A DNA stretch of 64,000 nt, taken from NCBI RefSeq assembly GCF_018500155.2, contig NZ_JAHBAK020000039.1, forward strand, positions 1-64,000, read 5' to 3'. The translations under genes and the position numbers were made by a program. Positions 1-10,331 of this stretch are shown here, piece by piece (position 1 is the stretch's first letter; each line of letters opens with the position of its first letter). This DNA comes from Polynucleobacter sp. GTDB taxonomy: Bacteria; Pseudomonadota; Gammaproteobacteria; Burkholderiales; Burkholderiaceae. Under the pieces are notes generated by a model. It worked only from the letters and a program-made list of their open reading frames with translations. It ran no database searches and was not told where the DNA came from.

Positions 1-19
1 AGATGTGTATGAGAGACAG
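1..19. other. Probable Nextera/Tn5 mosaic-end adapter remnant at contig edge
   Basis: agatgtgtatgagagacag matches AGATGTGTATAAGAGACAG at 18 of 19 positions (mismatch at position 11), exactly at the window start. Confidence 0.9.
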
Positions 20-691
20 GGTAAGGGGAGGGCTGGCAGGGCGTGGGTTGCCAATCCGCAAGATTCGATCTGTTTCTCGATGGCCTATCCGTTTAAAAGA
101 AGTCCCGCAGAACTCACTGGCCTTAGCCTGTTGGTCGGCTTAGCCGTCATCGAGGGCATTGCACATGCCTGCCATCTCAAACCATCAGACCTTCATCAAG
201 CCGGCCTTCGCCTGAAATGGCCCAATGATCTTTTACTCAACCATGCCAAATTGGCAGGTATTTTGATTGAAGGTGGCCAAGCTAAAGCGGGCGACCCTAC
301 TTGGATGATTATTGGGGTGGGGATCAACTTGCGAAACACAACAGCGATTGAGGCAATGCTAGAGCAAACTGAACTCAAAGCAAGCTCCCTTGAGCAATTG
401 TTACCACCCCAACACATCCTTCCAGATACTGAAGTGCTATGGCTTGCATTGATCGAATCTTTTACGAATCACTTCAAACAATTTGATCAACATGGCTTTT
501 CTGCATACCAAGAGGATTGGCTCAAGTGGGATGCCTTTCTAAATGAGAGGGTCATGATCTCGGGCATCAGTCAAGAATCCATCTATGGCATCGCAAAAGG
601 TGTTGATAAAAACGGCGCTTTACTACTTGAACAAGAGAACAAGACGGTAGCTATATACGCTGGCGATGTTTCTTTAAGATTGCAATCATGA
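20..691 (+). CDS. birA: Biotin--[acetyl-CoA-carboxylase] ligase, 5'-truncated
   Basis: GKGRAGRAWVANPQDSICFSMAYPF and RLKWPNDLLLNHAKLAGILIEG motifs of BirA; the ORF-track start at 5 lies in adapter sequence. Confidence 0.9.
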   Translation, partial: GKGRAGRAWVANPQDSICFSMAYPFKRSPAELTGLSLLVGLAVIEGIAHACHLKPSDLHQAGLRLKWPNDLLLNHAKLAGILIEGGQAKAGDPTWMIIGVGINLRNTTAIEAMLEQTELKASSLEQLLPPQHILPDTEVLWLALIESFTNHFKQFDQHGFSAYQEDWLKWDAFLNERVMISGISQESIYGIAKGVDKNGALLLEQENKTVAIYAGDVSLRLQS

Positions 692-1500
692 GCATGTATT
701 TATTATTTGATGTGGGCAATACTCGCCTGAAATGGGCTGCTGTTGAGTCATCCCAACACCCATCAGACCAACAAAAAAAATTGTGGCCGTATTCTGGTTC
801 AATTAACACCCAATCTTTGCAATCTCCAGCACACCGTCAAGAGCTTGCAGATTACATTTCTAAAACTTTACCCAAACCTGATGTCATCGGTTTTAGTTGC
901 GTTGCCGGAACAGAAGCTATTAATCATCTGCGTGCGCTATTTCCGCAATGGGTAGATCTTCATTGGAGACAACTTCGCGGCGATAGCGCTTATGAGGGTC
1001 TTCGTAGCCTGTATCAAGACCCAAGTAAATTAGGGGCAGATCGCTGGGCTGCAATCATTGCTGCGCGCGCGCTATCTAAGTCTACTTCCTTAATTGTCAA
1101 TGCTGGCACTGCAACCACCATTGATTTGCTGGGATCTAATGGCGTGCATTATGGCGGCTGGATTCTGCCTGGCCTTGATCTCATGCAAAAGAGCTTGGAA
1201 AGCCATACCGCCGCACTCCCACTAGCCCAGAGAAATGAACTACTTCATGGGTTTGGCACCTCTACAAACGACGCCATCATTGGTGGCTGCGATGCCGCAC
1301 AGGTTGGCGCTATCCAGTATGCGCTTACGCTAGCAAATGAGATGCATCTGGGGGTTGAGAGAATTTGGCTTGACGGTGGAAATGCCAAAGTATTAATGAA
1401 TGCTATTGCACACTCGAACAGCTTTCAAGGCACTAAGGTGGAAATTAGTGAGGGCTTAGTCCTTCGAGGGCTTTGGGCTTGGCTTACTCAAAACCCCTAA
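688..1500 (+). CDS. coaX: Type III pantothenate kinase
   Basis: YLLFDVGNTRLKWA N-terminus, GADRWAAIIAA, NAGTATTIDLL, GGWILPGLDLM; 4-bp overlap with birA. Confidence 0.93.
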   Translation: MSMYLLFDVGNTRLKWAAVESSQHPSDQQKKLWPYSGSINTQSLQSPAHRQELADYISKTLPKPDVIGFSCVAGTEAINHLRALFPQWVDLHWRQLRGDSAYEGLRSLYQDPSKLGADRWAAIIAARALSKSTSLIVNAGTATTIDLLGSNGVHYGGWILPGLDLMQKSLESHTAALPLAQRNELLHGFGTSTNDAIIGGCDAAQVGAIQYALTLANEMHLGVERIWLDGGNAKVLMNAIAHSNSFQGTKVEISEGLVLRGLWAWLTQNP

Positions 1501-1518
1501 CATCATCAATCGAATTAC

Positions 1519-2007
1519 TTATTTGCGGATTTTTCCTAGCAAGCTCGTCGTTGAACGCTCATACAAAAAGGGGATTGCAATAGCTTTGCCGCCCCAAGTT
1601 TTTACTAAGTGCGTTTCTGCCAAATCATCAATTTGATAATCGCCCCCCTTGACATAGATATCAGGACGAATTTTCTCAATCAAATTGACTGGGGTTTGTT
1701 CTGTAAAAAGAATGGTCATATCAACGCTTTCGAGCGCCGCTAACAAAGCCAAGCGATCCGCTTCTACATTAATCGGCCTGTCATCACCCTTGCCAAGCAT
1801 TTTGACTGACATATCTGAATTTACGCCAACTACTAAGCTTGCGCCCAATGCTCTGGCCTGATCTAAATAGCTTGCGTGACCACGATGCAAAATATCAAAT
1901 ACACCGTTTGTAAACACAAGTGGCCTTGGTAACAGGGCGATTCGAGCTTTAAGTTGCTCAGCTGAGCAAACTTTAGACTCAAAAGATGGTGGAGGTAAAG
2001 AAGTCAT
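1519..2007 (-). CDS. rfaE2: D-glycero-beta-D-manno-heptose 1-phosphate adenylyltransferase (RfaE2/HldE C-terminal type)
   Basis: VFTNGVFDILHRGHASYLDQARALGASLVVGVNSD nucleotidyltransferase signature; VKGGDY. Confidence 0.9.
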   Translation of the reverse strand: MTSLPPPSFESKVCSAEQLKARIALLPRPLVFTNGVFDILHRGHASYLDQARALGASLVVGVNSDMSVKMLGKGDDRPINVEADRLALLAALESVDMTILFTEQTPVNLIEKIRPDIYVKGGDYQIDDLAETHLVKTWGGKAIAIPFLYERSTTSLLGKIRK

Positions 2008-2099
2008 ATTGCAATATTAATAGTTTTGTTCGTCGCTCAGCGATATTACCCAGAATGTCTTAGACTTCGTGATGAATAACAAGAAAACGCGGAGATGAT

Positions 2100-2681
2100 A
2101 TGACCCCTGTACGTAGCATTCCCCTTACGCGCTGGATTTTGACCTTGATTTACCTATTTTTAGGCTCTGGGGCTGTCCATGCCGCCCCTAATTGCAGCGT
2201 ACTACTCTCTCATACATTTCCTCGACTCCAGGACGAGGCGCCGCAAAATCTTTGCCAGTATCAGGGCAAAGTCATTCTCGTTGTTAATACCGCTAGTTAC
2301 TGTGGCTTCACCAGTCAGTACGAAGGACTTGAAAAGATCTATGCAAAATATAAAGATCGTGGCTTTGTTGTACTCGGCTTTCCTTCTAATGATTTTGGCC
2401 AACAAGAACCAGGTAGCAATAAAGAAATTGCAGAATTTTGCAAAAATACGTATGACGTGAAATTTCCAATGTTTTCTAAAAGCGTTGTCTCAGGTAATAA
2501 CCCAAACCCACTTTTTAAGATGTTAATTGCCAAAACAGGCACTACCCCAAAATGGAATTTCTATAAATATCTAATCGACCGCAATGGCAACGTGGTCGAT
2601 GCATTCGGGAGTGTTACTAAGCCAACAAGTAGCAGCATCACTAACCAAATTGAAAAACTTCTAGAGGAAAAAGTCCAGTGA
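2100..2681 (+). CDS. Glutathione peroxidase family protein with signal peptide (Cys form)
   Basis: VNTASYCGFTSQYEGLEKIYAKYKDRGFVVLGFPSNDFGQQEPGS; hydrophobic N-terminus ending AVHA. Confidence 0.9.
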   Translation: MTPVRSIPLTRWILTLIYLFLGSGAVHAAPNCSVLLSHTFPRLQDEAPQNLCQYQGKVILVVNTASYCGFTSQYEGLEKIYAKYKDRGFVVLGFPSNDFGQQEPGSNKEIAEFCKNTYDVKFPMFSKSVVSGNNPNPLFKMLIAKTGTTPKWNFYKYLIDRNGNVVDAFGSVTKPTSSSITNQIEKLLEEKVQ

Positions 2682-4066
2682 TAAAAAAAAGAATTGCCAT
2701 TATTGGCGCTGGAATCTCTGGTCTAGGCTGCGCTTATGCCTTAAGACAACAACGTGACATCGAGTTAACCTTATACGAGGGCGGAGATCACATTGGCGGA
2801 CACAGCAATACCGTTGATTTCACAACAGAGGTAGATGGAAAACAAATCAGTCATGGCGTTGATACAGGCTTTTTGGTTTTCAATCGCAAGACTTATCCAA
2901 GGCTCGTTCGATTGTTTGAAGAAATTCAAGCGCCGATTGCTCCTTCTGAAATGTCATTTTCCGTATCTATTGACGCTTCAGAAAAAAATCCCATACGACC
3001 AACAATTGAGTGGGCAGGCACCGATATCAACTCATTCTTTGGTCAGCGCTCTAATTTACTATCTCCATCATTTTGGAGAATGGCATATGACATTTTGCGT
3101 TTTAATCGACTTGCAACTTCGTTAGCAAAACAGCAAATCTCAGAAGGCCATCACTACAAAGAGCCCGATGAAACGATTGCCGATTTCTTAGATCGCAATC
3201 GATTTAGCTTAAGCTTTAGAGAAAATTATTTTTTGCCTATGATTGGAGCAATTTGGTCATGCTCAGTAGATCAAATGCTGGAGTTCCCAATTCAAACCAT
3301 GATTCGTTTTTGTCACAATCATGGTCTATTGCAAATTCAAAACCGCCCCCAATGGCTCACTATCAAAGGGGGCTCACGTGAGTATGTCAAACGCATTGTG
3401 GATGCTCTCGAAAAGCACCATGTTGCAATTAAACGCGAATCCGTATTACAAGTGAATGCCGGTCAAAACAGGGATGGCCAAGTTGAAGTCATCAGCCCAT
3501 CAGGATCAGCTTGGTTTGATGAAGTAGTGATGGCATGTCATAGCGATCAGACACTCAATCTAGTAAACGGGATCGACCAACAGGCTAAAAATATTCTGGC
3601 TGCAATTCCTTATCAACATAACCGCGCCATATTGCATACTGATATTCGTTTTTTACCTGAAGCTAAGCGCTGTTGGGCGGCATGGAATTACACTGCAAAA
3701 TCCGGTAGTGCGCCATCTTCTAAACAGCATGTCAGCGTAAATTACTTTATTAATCGCTTGCAACCGCTTCCAGATTCCTTACAAAACATTCCTATTGTTG
3801 TGAGCTTAAATCCCACATCCGAGCCAGATGCAAAATTAGTGCATCAAGAAATTCACTATGCTCACCCCATTTTTGATATGCGCGCCATTCAAGCGCAAAA
3901 AGAATTGCCTCTCATCCAAGGTACATCATCCATTTGGTACTGTGGCGCGTGGACAGGGTTTGGTTTTCATGAAGATGGCTTGCGCTCAGGAGAGTTGGTT
4001 GCCGAGGCCTTAATTGAAAGCCTACGCGCACCACTGGATAACGCTTATCAACAAGATGCTCGTTAA
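2678..4066 (+). CDS. FAD-dependent NAD(P)-binding/flavin amine oxidase-like oxidoreductase
   Basis: IAIIGAGISGLGCAYALRQQ Rossmann motif, GGHSNTVDF, C-terminal GFGFHEDGLRSGELVAE; GTG start overlapping the gpx stop. Confidence 0.85.
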   Translation: MIKKRIAIIGAGISGLGCAYALRQQRDIELTLYEGGDHIGGHSNTVDFTTEVDGKQISHGVDTGFLVFNRKTYPRLVRLFEEIQAPIAPSEMSFSVSIDASEKNPIRPTIEWAGTDINSFFGQRSNLLSPSFWRMAYDILRFNRLATSLAKQQISEGHHYKEPDETIADFLDRNRFSLSFRENYFLPMIGAIWSCSVDQMLEFPIQTMIRFCHNHGLLQIQNRPQWLTIKGGSREYVKRIVDALEKHHVAIKRESVLQVNAGQNRDGQVEVISPSGSAWFDEVVMACHSDQTLNLVNGIDQQAKNILAAIPYQHNRAILHTDIRFLPEAKRCWAAWNYTAKSGSAPSSKQHVSVNYFINRLQPLPDSLQNIPIVVSLNPTSEPDAKLVHQEIHYAHPIFDMRAIQAQKELPLIQGTSSIWYCGAWTGFGFHEDGLRSGELVAEALIESLRAPLDNAYQQDAR

Positions 4067-4852
4067 ATGAACTTTGCAAAGATTAATTTTGGTCAAGTAA
4101 AGCATCGACGCTTAAGGCCTGCGACCAATTCATTTGGTTATGGTGTCTTTACCTTGTCTATTCCAATGAGATCAAGGAAAGACAATCCAAAAATTCTGAG
4201 CGATTACGGGGTTAAAGATAATACATTTGGTATTTGCTCCTTTTATGATAAAGATCATGGTTTAGGGGACACAGACAGCCTTGCCTGGATTGAAAATATC
4301 TTGCAAGAAAATCATATCAATCATGTCGATGGAGAAATTTGGTTAAACACATTCCCCCGAGTTCTTGGTTATGTATTTAACCCTGTTAGCTTTTGGATTT
4401 GTACACGCTCAGATGGTAATGTTCAGGCAGTGCTGGCCGAAGTCAACAATACCTTTGGCGAACGCCACTGTTACTTGCTCTATAAAGACTCCGGAGAGCC
4501 CATACTTTCTGGTGAATCTTTAAAGAGTAAGAAAGTATTTCATGTGTCCCCTTTTTGCGAAGTACGTGGAGAGTATCTTTTTCGCTTCCTATTTTCTCAA
4601 GATAGCCAATCTGGGGCGAACTCTGTAGCCCGCATTGAACTTCACGAAGATAGCACTCCTCTTATTAACACTAGCATTAGCGGGACCAGCAAGCCTCTCA
4701 ATAGACATCATCTTTATAGCGCTTTAGTGCGCTACCCACTCATGAGCTTAGGCGTAATTTTTCGCATTCATTGGCAAGCATTGAAATTGTGGATAAAAGG
4801 TGTACCCTTTTATTCAAAACCAAAACCGCCAGAATTTGAGATCAGCAGATGA
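4067..4852 (+). CDS. DUF1365 family protein
   Basis: KHRRLRPATNSFGYGVFTLSIPM, LLTFPRVLGYVFNPVSFW-type motif, FHVSPF; starts directly after the upstream stop. Confidence 0.88.
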   Translation: MNFAKINFGQVKHRRLRPATNSFGYGVFTLSIPMRSRKDNPKILSDYGVKDNTFGICSFYDKDHGLGDTDSLAWIENILQENHINHVDGEIWLNTFPRVLGYVFNPVSFWICTRSDGNVQAVLAEVNNTFGERHCYLLYKDSGEPILSGESLKSKKVFHVSPFCEVRGEYLFRFLFSQDSQSGANSVARIELHEDSTPLINTSISGTSKPLNRHHLYSALVRYPLMSLGVIFRIHWQALKLWIKGVPFYSKPKPPEFEISR

Positions 4853-6126
4853 ATCGCCCCGGACAATCATTACTATCACGCCTTAGTTTTTCTAGCTCTC
4901 AAAAAGCTAAGAAAAGCCTTTTTGAAAGAGATATCAGCACCCAGACACTACTCAAAATACTCCAAGGGCTACAGAGTGGCCGCCTAACATTAACATTGCC
5001 AAATGGTGATGTGATGGAGTTTGGCAACCGTCAAGACTCACTTAGCGCTGATATTCAAATTCATGATTGGTCAGTCTTTAAGCAAATTCTTTCCCATGGG
5101 GATATTGGGTTTGCGGAAAGCTATATTCGTGGGGAATGGAATACATCGAACCTCAAATCTATTCTTGAACTTGCCATTCAAAATCGATTGATTCTAGAAA
5201 AGGCTATTTATGGCAGTTGGTCAGGCTCTATTTTTTATCGTCTTAAGCATTGGCTACGTGACAACACTAAAACTGGTAGCCGCAAAAATATTCATGCACA
5301 CTACGACCTAGGAAATGCGTTCTATAGTTTGTGGCTTGACCCCACGATGAGTTACTCCAGCGCCTGGTTTTCGGATGGCGACAAACAAACGCTTGCAGAT
5401 GCACAGCGATCCAAAATCAAGCGTATTCTAAATTCACTTCACACTAAAACTGGTGCGCATATTTTGGAAATTGGCTGTGGTTGGGGTGGGGTAATGGAGG
5501 AAGCTCTGTTAAGCCAACGCTCTATTACAGGGCTTACCTTATCTACTGAACAAAAGGCCTTTGCAGATCATCGCTTACAAAAAATTAGCGCCGCCCTCCA
5601 TTCGCCCGCCACTTTTGAAGTGCGACTTCAAGACTATCGCGATTGCAAAGAGCAATTTGATGGTATTGCCTCAGTAGAAATGTTTGAAGCAGTTGGAGAA
5701 AAGCACTGGCCAGAGTACTTCCAAACCGTAGCTCAATGCCTCAAAAAGGATGGCAAAGCCTGCATTCAAACCATTGTGATTGCCGAAGACTTATTCGAAC
5801 GCTATCGTCACAATACCGATTTCATTCAACAGTATGTCTTTCCTGGGGGGATGTTGCCCTCCCGCACTAGCTTTAAAGCACATGCAAATAATGCTGGCTT
5901 GCAAATTGAGGATGAATTTGCTTTTGGCCAAGACTATGCCAAAACATTGTGTATTTGGCGTGACAGTTTCAATCAAAAACTTCAAGAAGTTCGGCAACTG
6001 GGATTTGATGAGGCATTTATTCGACTTTGGAATTTTTATCTCATGTATTGCGCTGCTGGATTTTCACTCAAAAATATTGATGTCGTGCAATTTACACTGA
6101 GCCATCAAGCAAAACAATCTTCATAA
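4849..6126 (+). CDS. Cyclopropane-fatty-acyl-phospholipid synthase family methyltransferase
   Basis: HYDLGNAFYSLWLDPTMSYSSAWF, ILEIGCGWGG, SVEMFEAVGEKHWPEYF, FPGGMLPS; ATGA overlap with DUF1365 gene. Confidence 0.9.
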   Translation: MNRPGQSLLSRLSFSSSQKAKKSLFERDISTQTLLKILQGLQSGRLTLTLPNGDVMEFGNRQDSLSADIQIHDWSVFKQILSHGDIGFAESYIRGEWNTSNLKSILELAIQNRLILEKAIYGSWSGSIFYRLKHWLRDNTKTGSRKNIHAHYDLGNAFYSLWLDPTMSYSSAWFSDGDKQTLADAQRSKIKRILNSLHTKTGAHILEIGCGWGGVMEEALLSQRSITGLTLSTEQKAFADHRLQKISAALHSPATFEVRLQDYRDCKEQFDGIASVEMFEAVGEKHWPEYFQTVAQCLKKDGKACIQTIVIAEDLFERYRHNTDFIQQYVFPGGMLPSRTSFKAHANNAGLQIEDEFAFGQDYAKTLCIWRDSFNQKLQEVRQLGFDEAFIRLWNFYLMYCAAGFSLKNIDVVQFTLSHQAKQSS

Positions 6127-6140
6127 GGTATACGTTTCGC

Positions 6141-6917
6141 ATGGATCAAAAGGGAATTGACAGTTTTACCAATCTGCATGTTTGGATCATTGGCGCTTCC
6201 AGCGGAATTGGCGAGGCCTGTGCCAAAGCCCTTATTCATCAAGGTGCAAAAGTTGCTTTATCAAGTCGCAGGGTAGAGCGTTTAAATGCCATCGCTGCAC
6301 ATGCAACAATCAATAACGTCCTAGTTGTCCCGCTTGATATCACTAATCAGGAACAATTAGAGCAAGGATATGAAACCATTCTCAACACTTGGGGATCGAT
6401 TGATTTATTGTTGTTTGTCTCTGGTATATATACCCCGCAACGCGCTACCGACTTTGATTTTCAGATTGCCGAACAAACGATTGAAGCCAATCTGCTAGGT
6501 CCCATGAGAGCGGTTGCGCTGGTACTCCCTGAAATGCTAAGAAGACACTCTGGGCATATTGCCATCGTCGGTAGTGTTGCTGGCTACAGTGGGCTACCTA
6601 AGGCGCTTGCGTATGGCCCTAGTAAAGCAGCCATCATTCATTTTTGTGAGACGCTTTACTACGATCTGCTGCCAGAAGGCATCAGCGTTCATATGATTTC
6701 ACCAGGCTTTGTGGCAACAGAGGCAACTGCAAAAAATGATTTTGAGATGCCAGCATTAATTAGTGCCCAAGAAGCGGCAGATGAGATTCTAAGTGGTATT
6801 CAAAAGGGTGAATTTGATATTCATTTCCCAAAAAGATTCTCAAGATTTTTAAAGTTCTTGCGAATCCTGCCGTACCCACTGTATTTTTGGATTGTGCGGC
6901 GCTTTGTGAAAATTTAA
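6141..6917 (+). CDS. Short-chain dehydrogenase/reductase
   Basis: VWIIGASSGIGEACAKAL, YGPSKAAI SDR motifs; 14 bp after CFA gene. Confidence 0.88.
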   Translation: MDQKGIDSFTNLHVWIIGASSGIGEACAKALIHQGAKVALSSRRVERLNAIAAHATINNVLVVPLDITNQEQLEQGYETILNTWGSIDLLLFVSGIYTPQRATDFDFQIAEQTIEANLLGPMRAVALVLPEMLRRHSGHIAIVGSVAGYSGLPKALAYGPSKAAIIHFCETLYYDLLPEGISVHMISPGFVATEATAKNDFEMPALISAQEAADEILSGIQKGEFDIHFPKRFSRFLKFLRILPYPLYFWIVRRFVKI

Positions 6918-6949
6918 TACTTCACTAGGCCTTTATTCAAAACCTAAAA

Positions 6950-7594
6950 CTATTTGTATTTATCTTTACGGATTTTCTCTTCAAGATAATCCATGACAGC
7001 AATTGCCTTCGCCTTAGTTCCCGCAATCGAAGGTGAGGTGACATATTTGCCTTGCATCACAATCGTGGGTACCCCATCAATACGGTAGGCTTCAGCCAAT
7101 TGCTTGGCCGCTCTAGCCTTGGAAACCACTGCGAAGGAGCGATAAGTGGCCAAAAAGGAATTACGATCAACGCCTTGAGATGCAACCCAATCTGCTATTT
7201 CAGGCTCAGCAAGTAAACGCTTATTTTCTTTATGCATGGCATACATTACTTTTTCATTTAATGCATCGCCTTTACCCATCGCCTCAAGCGCATAAAAAAG
7301 CTGACTGTGGGGCAACAGATCATCACGGAACGCTACCGGAATTCTCCGAAATACGACATCTTTAGGTTGACGCTTTACCCAAGCACTAAGCTCTGGCTCA
7401 AAATCATAGCAATGCGGGCAGCCATACCAAAAGAACTCAATCACTTCTACCTTGCCTTTGGTCTCTACTGGTTGTGGCACAGGCAAGATGCGATAGTCAA
7501 AACCCTCTTCTATTTTTTGACTCTGCGCACCGACAACGCCACTCAATAGAATGAAGATAGATGCAATGAATATTCTTTTGGTTAATAAAATCAT
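6950..7594 (-). CDS. dsbA: Thiol:disulfide interchange protein DsbA/DsbL family
   Basis: Signal peptide; EFFWYGCPHCYDFEPEL CxxC thioredoxin fold; GVPTIVMQGKY. Confidence 0.88.
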   Translation of the reverse strand: MILLTKRIFIASIFILLSGVVGAQSQKIEEGFDYRILPVPQPVETKGKVEVIEFFWYGCPHCYDFEPELSAWVKRQPKDVVFRRIPVAFRDDLLPHSQLFYALEAMGKGDALNEKVMYAMHKENKRLLAEPEIADWVASQGVDRNSFLATYRSFAVVSKARAAKQLAEAYRIDGVPTIVMQGKYVTSPSIAGTKAKAIAVMDYLEEKIRKDKYK

Positions 7595-7603
7595 CTTTAT
7601 GTC

Positions 7604-8215
7604 CTACTTACTTGCTTTAATCAAAGTGGGTTTGATTCCCATGCTATTGAGCTTTTCTTTTGCGGGATTACTTTCCTCAACGCTACTATATGGTCCCGAA
7701 CGAACGCGCCACAATGTGTTGCCATCACTAGTGACTTCACTCAGTTGCGTCTGAATTCCTTGAATTGCCAAGCTTGCTTTCTGAGCATCTGCATCTGCAC
7801 GCTTAGCAAAAGCGCCTGTCTGCAAAAAATAGACTGCGTCACCCTTGGGGGTCGATGCTGCAGGAGCATTGTCTGCAGACTTTTTGCTATTTACCAAGTC
7901 GCCAATAGGGTCAGCTGATGCTGGAGCTGGGCTTTTCCCTTGCAAGGGCTTATTTAAATCTACAGGTTCAGCGGGCGCTGACTCACTATCAACTGGAGTG
8001 GATGGCTTAATTGTCATGGGCAAATTTGGCGCCCTAACACCCGGCCTTTCCTGAGGAGTATTTTTGGAAAGATAAAAGGCAATCACCAGGGCTATACCCA
8101 GCCCCGCACCTAGGCCCAGAACAAAACCCAAAATAGTTCCACCATATTGAGAGTGGTCTTTTGGAATCGTGTTTTCCTTCATGAAGCTAGATTGTTGATT
8201 CGGTTTTCTCATCAT
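7604..8215 (-). CDS. SPOR domain-containing membrane protein
   Basis: Single N-terminal TM, Pro/Ala-rich linker, C-terminal YFLQTGAFAKRADADAQKASLAIQG...RVRSGPYSS SPOR repeat. Confidence 0.85.
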   Translation of the reverse strand: MMRKPNQQSSFMKENTIPKDHSQYGGTILGFVLGLGAGLGIALVIAFYLSKNTPQERPGVRAPNLPMTIKPSTPVDSESAPAEPVDLNKPLQGKSPAPASADPIGDLVNSKKSADNAPAASTPKGDAVYFLQTGAFAKRADADAQKASLAIQGIQTQLSEVTSDGNTLWRVRSGPYSSVEESNPAKEKLNSMGIKPTLIKASK

Positions 8216-8250
8216 TTCCCCATCTTACCTATTCACTTCACACTTTGCTA

Positions 8251-9978
8251 CTACATCCTTGCTGGAGCAGATACTCCCAAAACTCTCAGGCCATTTTGTA
8301 GAACTTGACGGGTTGCCGACAACAGAGCAAGGCGAGCTAACTTTAAAGACTCATCATCAACCAGTACTCGATCAGCGTTATAAAACGCATGGAAGTCTCC
8401 AGCCAAGTCTCGTAAATAAAAAGCTAAAGCGTGTGGGGCAAGTTCGGCGGCAGCATCCGCAAGCACTTGTGGATATTCAGCCAAACGCCGCAACAAGTGA
8501 TCAGATGCCTTGCTTTGCAATAACGATAGATCTGCGCTGGCAAGATCGGATGTTTTTCCATTCCATTGCTGCAAAATCGAGTTAATCCTTGCATGTGCAT
8601 ATTGCACATAGAAAACAGGGTTCTCATCATTCTGTTGCAGGGCTAAATCAATATCAAATACAAACTCAGTATCTGCTTTACGAGAGATTAGGAAAAAACG
8701 TACTGCGTCACGACCACGTTGTAATGCTAACTCTCTTTCTTCTGGAGTCATTTCTGAATGAACGCCTCCGGACCACTCAACAAGATCTCGTACGGTGACA
8801 TAGGAACCAGCGCGCTTAGAAATTTTTACTTCTTCACCATGTCGCATTACTGTAACCATTTTGTGCAATACATAGTCAGGATAGGTTTTTGGTATTTCCC
8901 AGCCTCGTTTTTGAGCTACGCCTTGCAACCCTGAGCGAACACGAGCAATCGTTCCATGATGATCGCTACCTTGAACGTTAATCACTTTACTAAAACCGCG
9001 CTTCCATTTGCTTGCGTGATAAGCCACATCAGGAACAAAATACGTATAGGTACCATCAGACTTACGCATGACGCGATCTTTATCATCGCCATCATCTGTT
9101 GTTCTAAGCCATAGCGCACCTTCGGATTCATATGTTTTGCCAATAGTTTGCAAATCTTGAACAATTTGATTCACACTTCCGTCCGTATATAAAGAGGACT
9201 CAAGGTAATAGCAATCAAACTGAACGCCAAAGGTTTTTAAATCAATATCCTGTTCATTACGCAGGTATGCCACAGCAAATTTACGAATAGCTTCTAAGTC
9301 ATCATTAAATTCTGGCGAAGCCTTAAATGCCGTTGCGATCTCAGCAATATATTCACCGTTATAAGCTTGCTCAGGCCACTCAGGATCACCTGGCTTCAAA
9401 CCATTTAAACGGGCTTGCACTGACAAAGCAAGATTAGCAATTTGTACGCCAGCATCGTTGTAATAAAACTCACGGTGTACTTTTATGCCTTGTGTAGCAA
9501 GTAAATTTGCCAATGCATCACCTAAAGCTGCTTGTCTACCATGACCCACATGCAATGGACCCGTTGGATTGGCAGAAACAAACTCAATCATGGCGCTTGA
9601 TGATGGGCCATTTCCTATATTGGATTGGCCAAAATGGTTGCCTGCTAAAAATATCTCACCAACTACTGCAGTTTTTGCTTGATTGCTCAAACGAAAATTA
9701 ATAAAGCCCGGTCCAGCGATTTCGCAAGAAGCAATTAACTGATGAAAGCCCGGTTGAGTTTGGAGGCGGTCTACCAATTTCTGCGCCAGCTCCCGAGGAT
9801 TTTGCTTCCATGCCTTAGAAAGTTGGAGGGCGATATTACAAGCAATATCACCATGCTCTACTGCTTTAGGGCGCTCAAGGCGGGGTGTCGGCGCATCCGA
9901 AAAGCCGTGTTCCTTGGCAAGGCCCTGCAGAGCCTCGCTCAGCATCTCAATGAGACGATTTTTATTAGTCAGCAACAT
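8251..9978 (-). CDS. argS: Arginyl-tRNA synthetase
   Basis: [33 protein letters not shown]-like KISKRAG, C-terminal [12 protein letters not shown]. Confidence 0.96.
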   Translation of the reverse strand: MLLTNKNRLIEMLSEALQGLAKEHGFSDAPTPRLERPKAVEHGDIACNIALQLSKAWKQNPRELAQKLVDRLQTQPGFHQLIASCEIAGPGFINFRLSNQAKTAVVGEIFLAGNHFGQSNIGNGPSSSAMIEFVSANPTGPLHVGHGRQAALGDALANLLATQGIKVHREFYYNDAGVQIANLALSVQARLNGLKPGDPEWPEQAYNGEYIAEIATAFKASPEFNDDLEAIRKFAVAYLRNEQDIDLKTFGVQFDCYYLESSLYTDGSVNQIVQDLQTIGKTYESEGALWLRTTDDGDDKDRVMRKSDGTYTYFVPDVAYHASKWKRGFSKVINVQGSDHHGTIARVRSGLQGVAQKRGWEIPKTYPDYVLHKMVTVMRHGEEVKISKRAGSYVTVRDLVEWSGGVHSEMTPEERELALQRGRDAVRFFLISRKADTEFVFDIDLALQQNDENPVFYVQYAHARINSILQQWNGKTSDLASADLSLLQSKASDHLLRRLAEYPQVLADAAAELAPHALAFYLRDLAGDFHAFYNADRVLVDDESLKLARLALLSATRQVLQNGLRVLGVSAPARM

Positions 9979-10013
9979 AGATAAGTGAGTTTATCAGGTG
10001 GTAAGCTACGGAA

Positions 10014-10331
10014 ATGATCTATCAATTTCGCTCCAAAGCTGGTCCAGATGTCATTATGTTGGCAGACTTAACCCAACGCATATTTGATATTTTGGGGCGC
10101 CCACTAGAGCCTAGAGGGATTCTTACCGAAGAACAGCTCCCTGCGCTGATTACAGCTCTGGAGACAGCAATACTGAAAGATCTTGAAGAGCGGGCCAAGG
10201 TCAAGAATGAAATGGATGAGGGGAAAGAAAAACCTAAGTTAGCAGATCGTCTTGGTCAGAGGGCCTATCCGTTCTTAGAACTCATGAAACAAGCGAATGC
10301 AAAAAAAGAGCCGGTAATGTGGGGTGTTTAA
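10014..10331 (+). CDS. DUF1840 family protein
   Basis: [17 protein letters not shown]-terminus and [21 protein letters not shown]-terminus. Confidence 0.75.
   Translation: MIYQFRSKAGPDVIMLADLTQRIFDILGRPLEPRGILTEEQLPALITALETAILKDLEERAKVKNEMDEGKEKPKLADRLGQRAYPFLELMKQANAKKEPVMWGV

Noticed and set aside
2280-2330. Selenocysteine glutathione peroxidase
   Set aside because: The active-site codon is TGT/Cys (ASYCGFTS), not an in-frame TGA.
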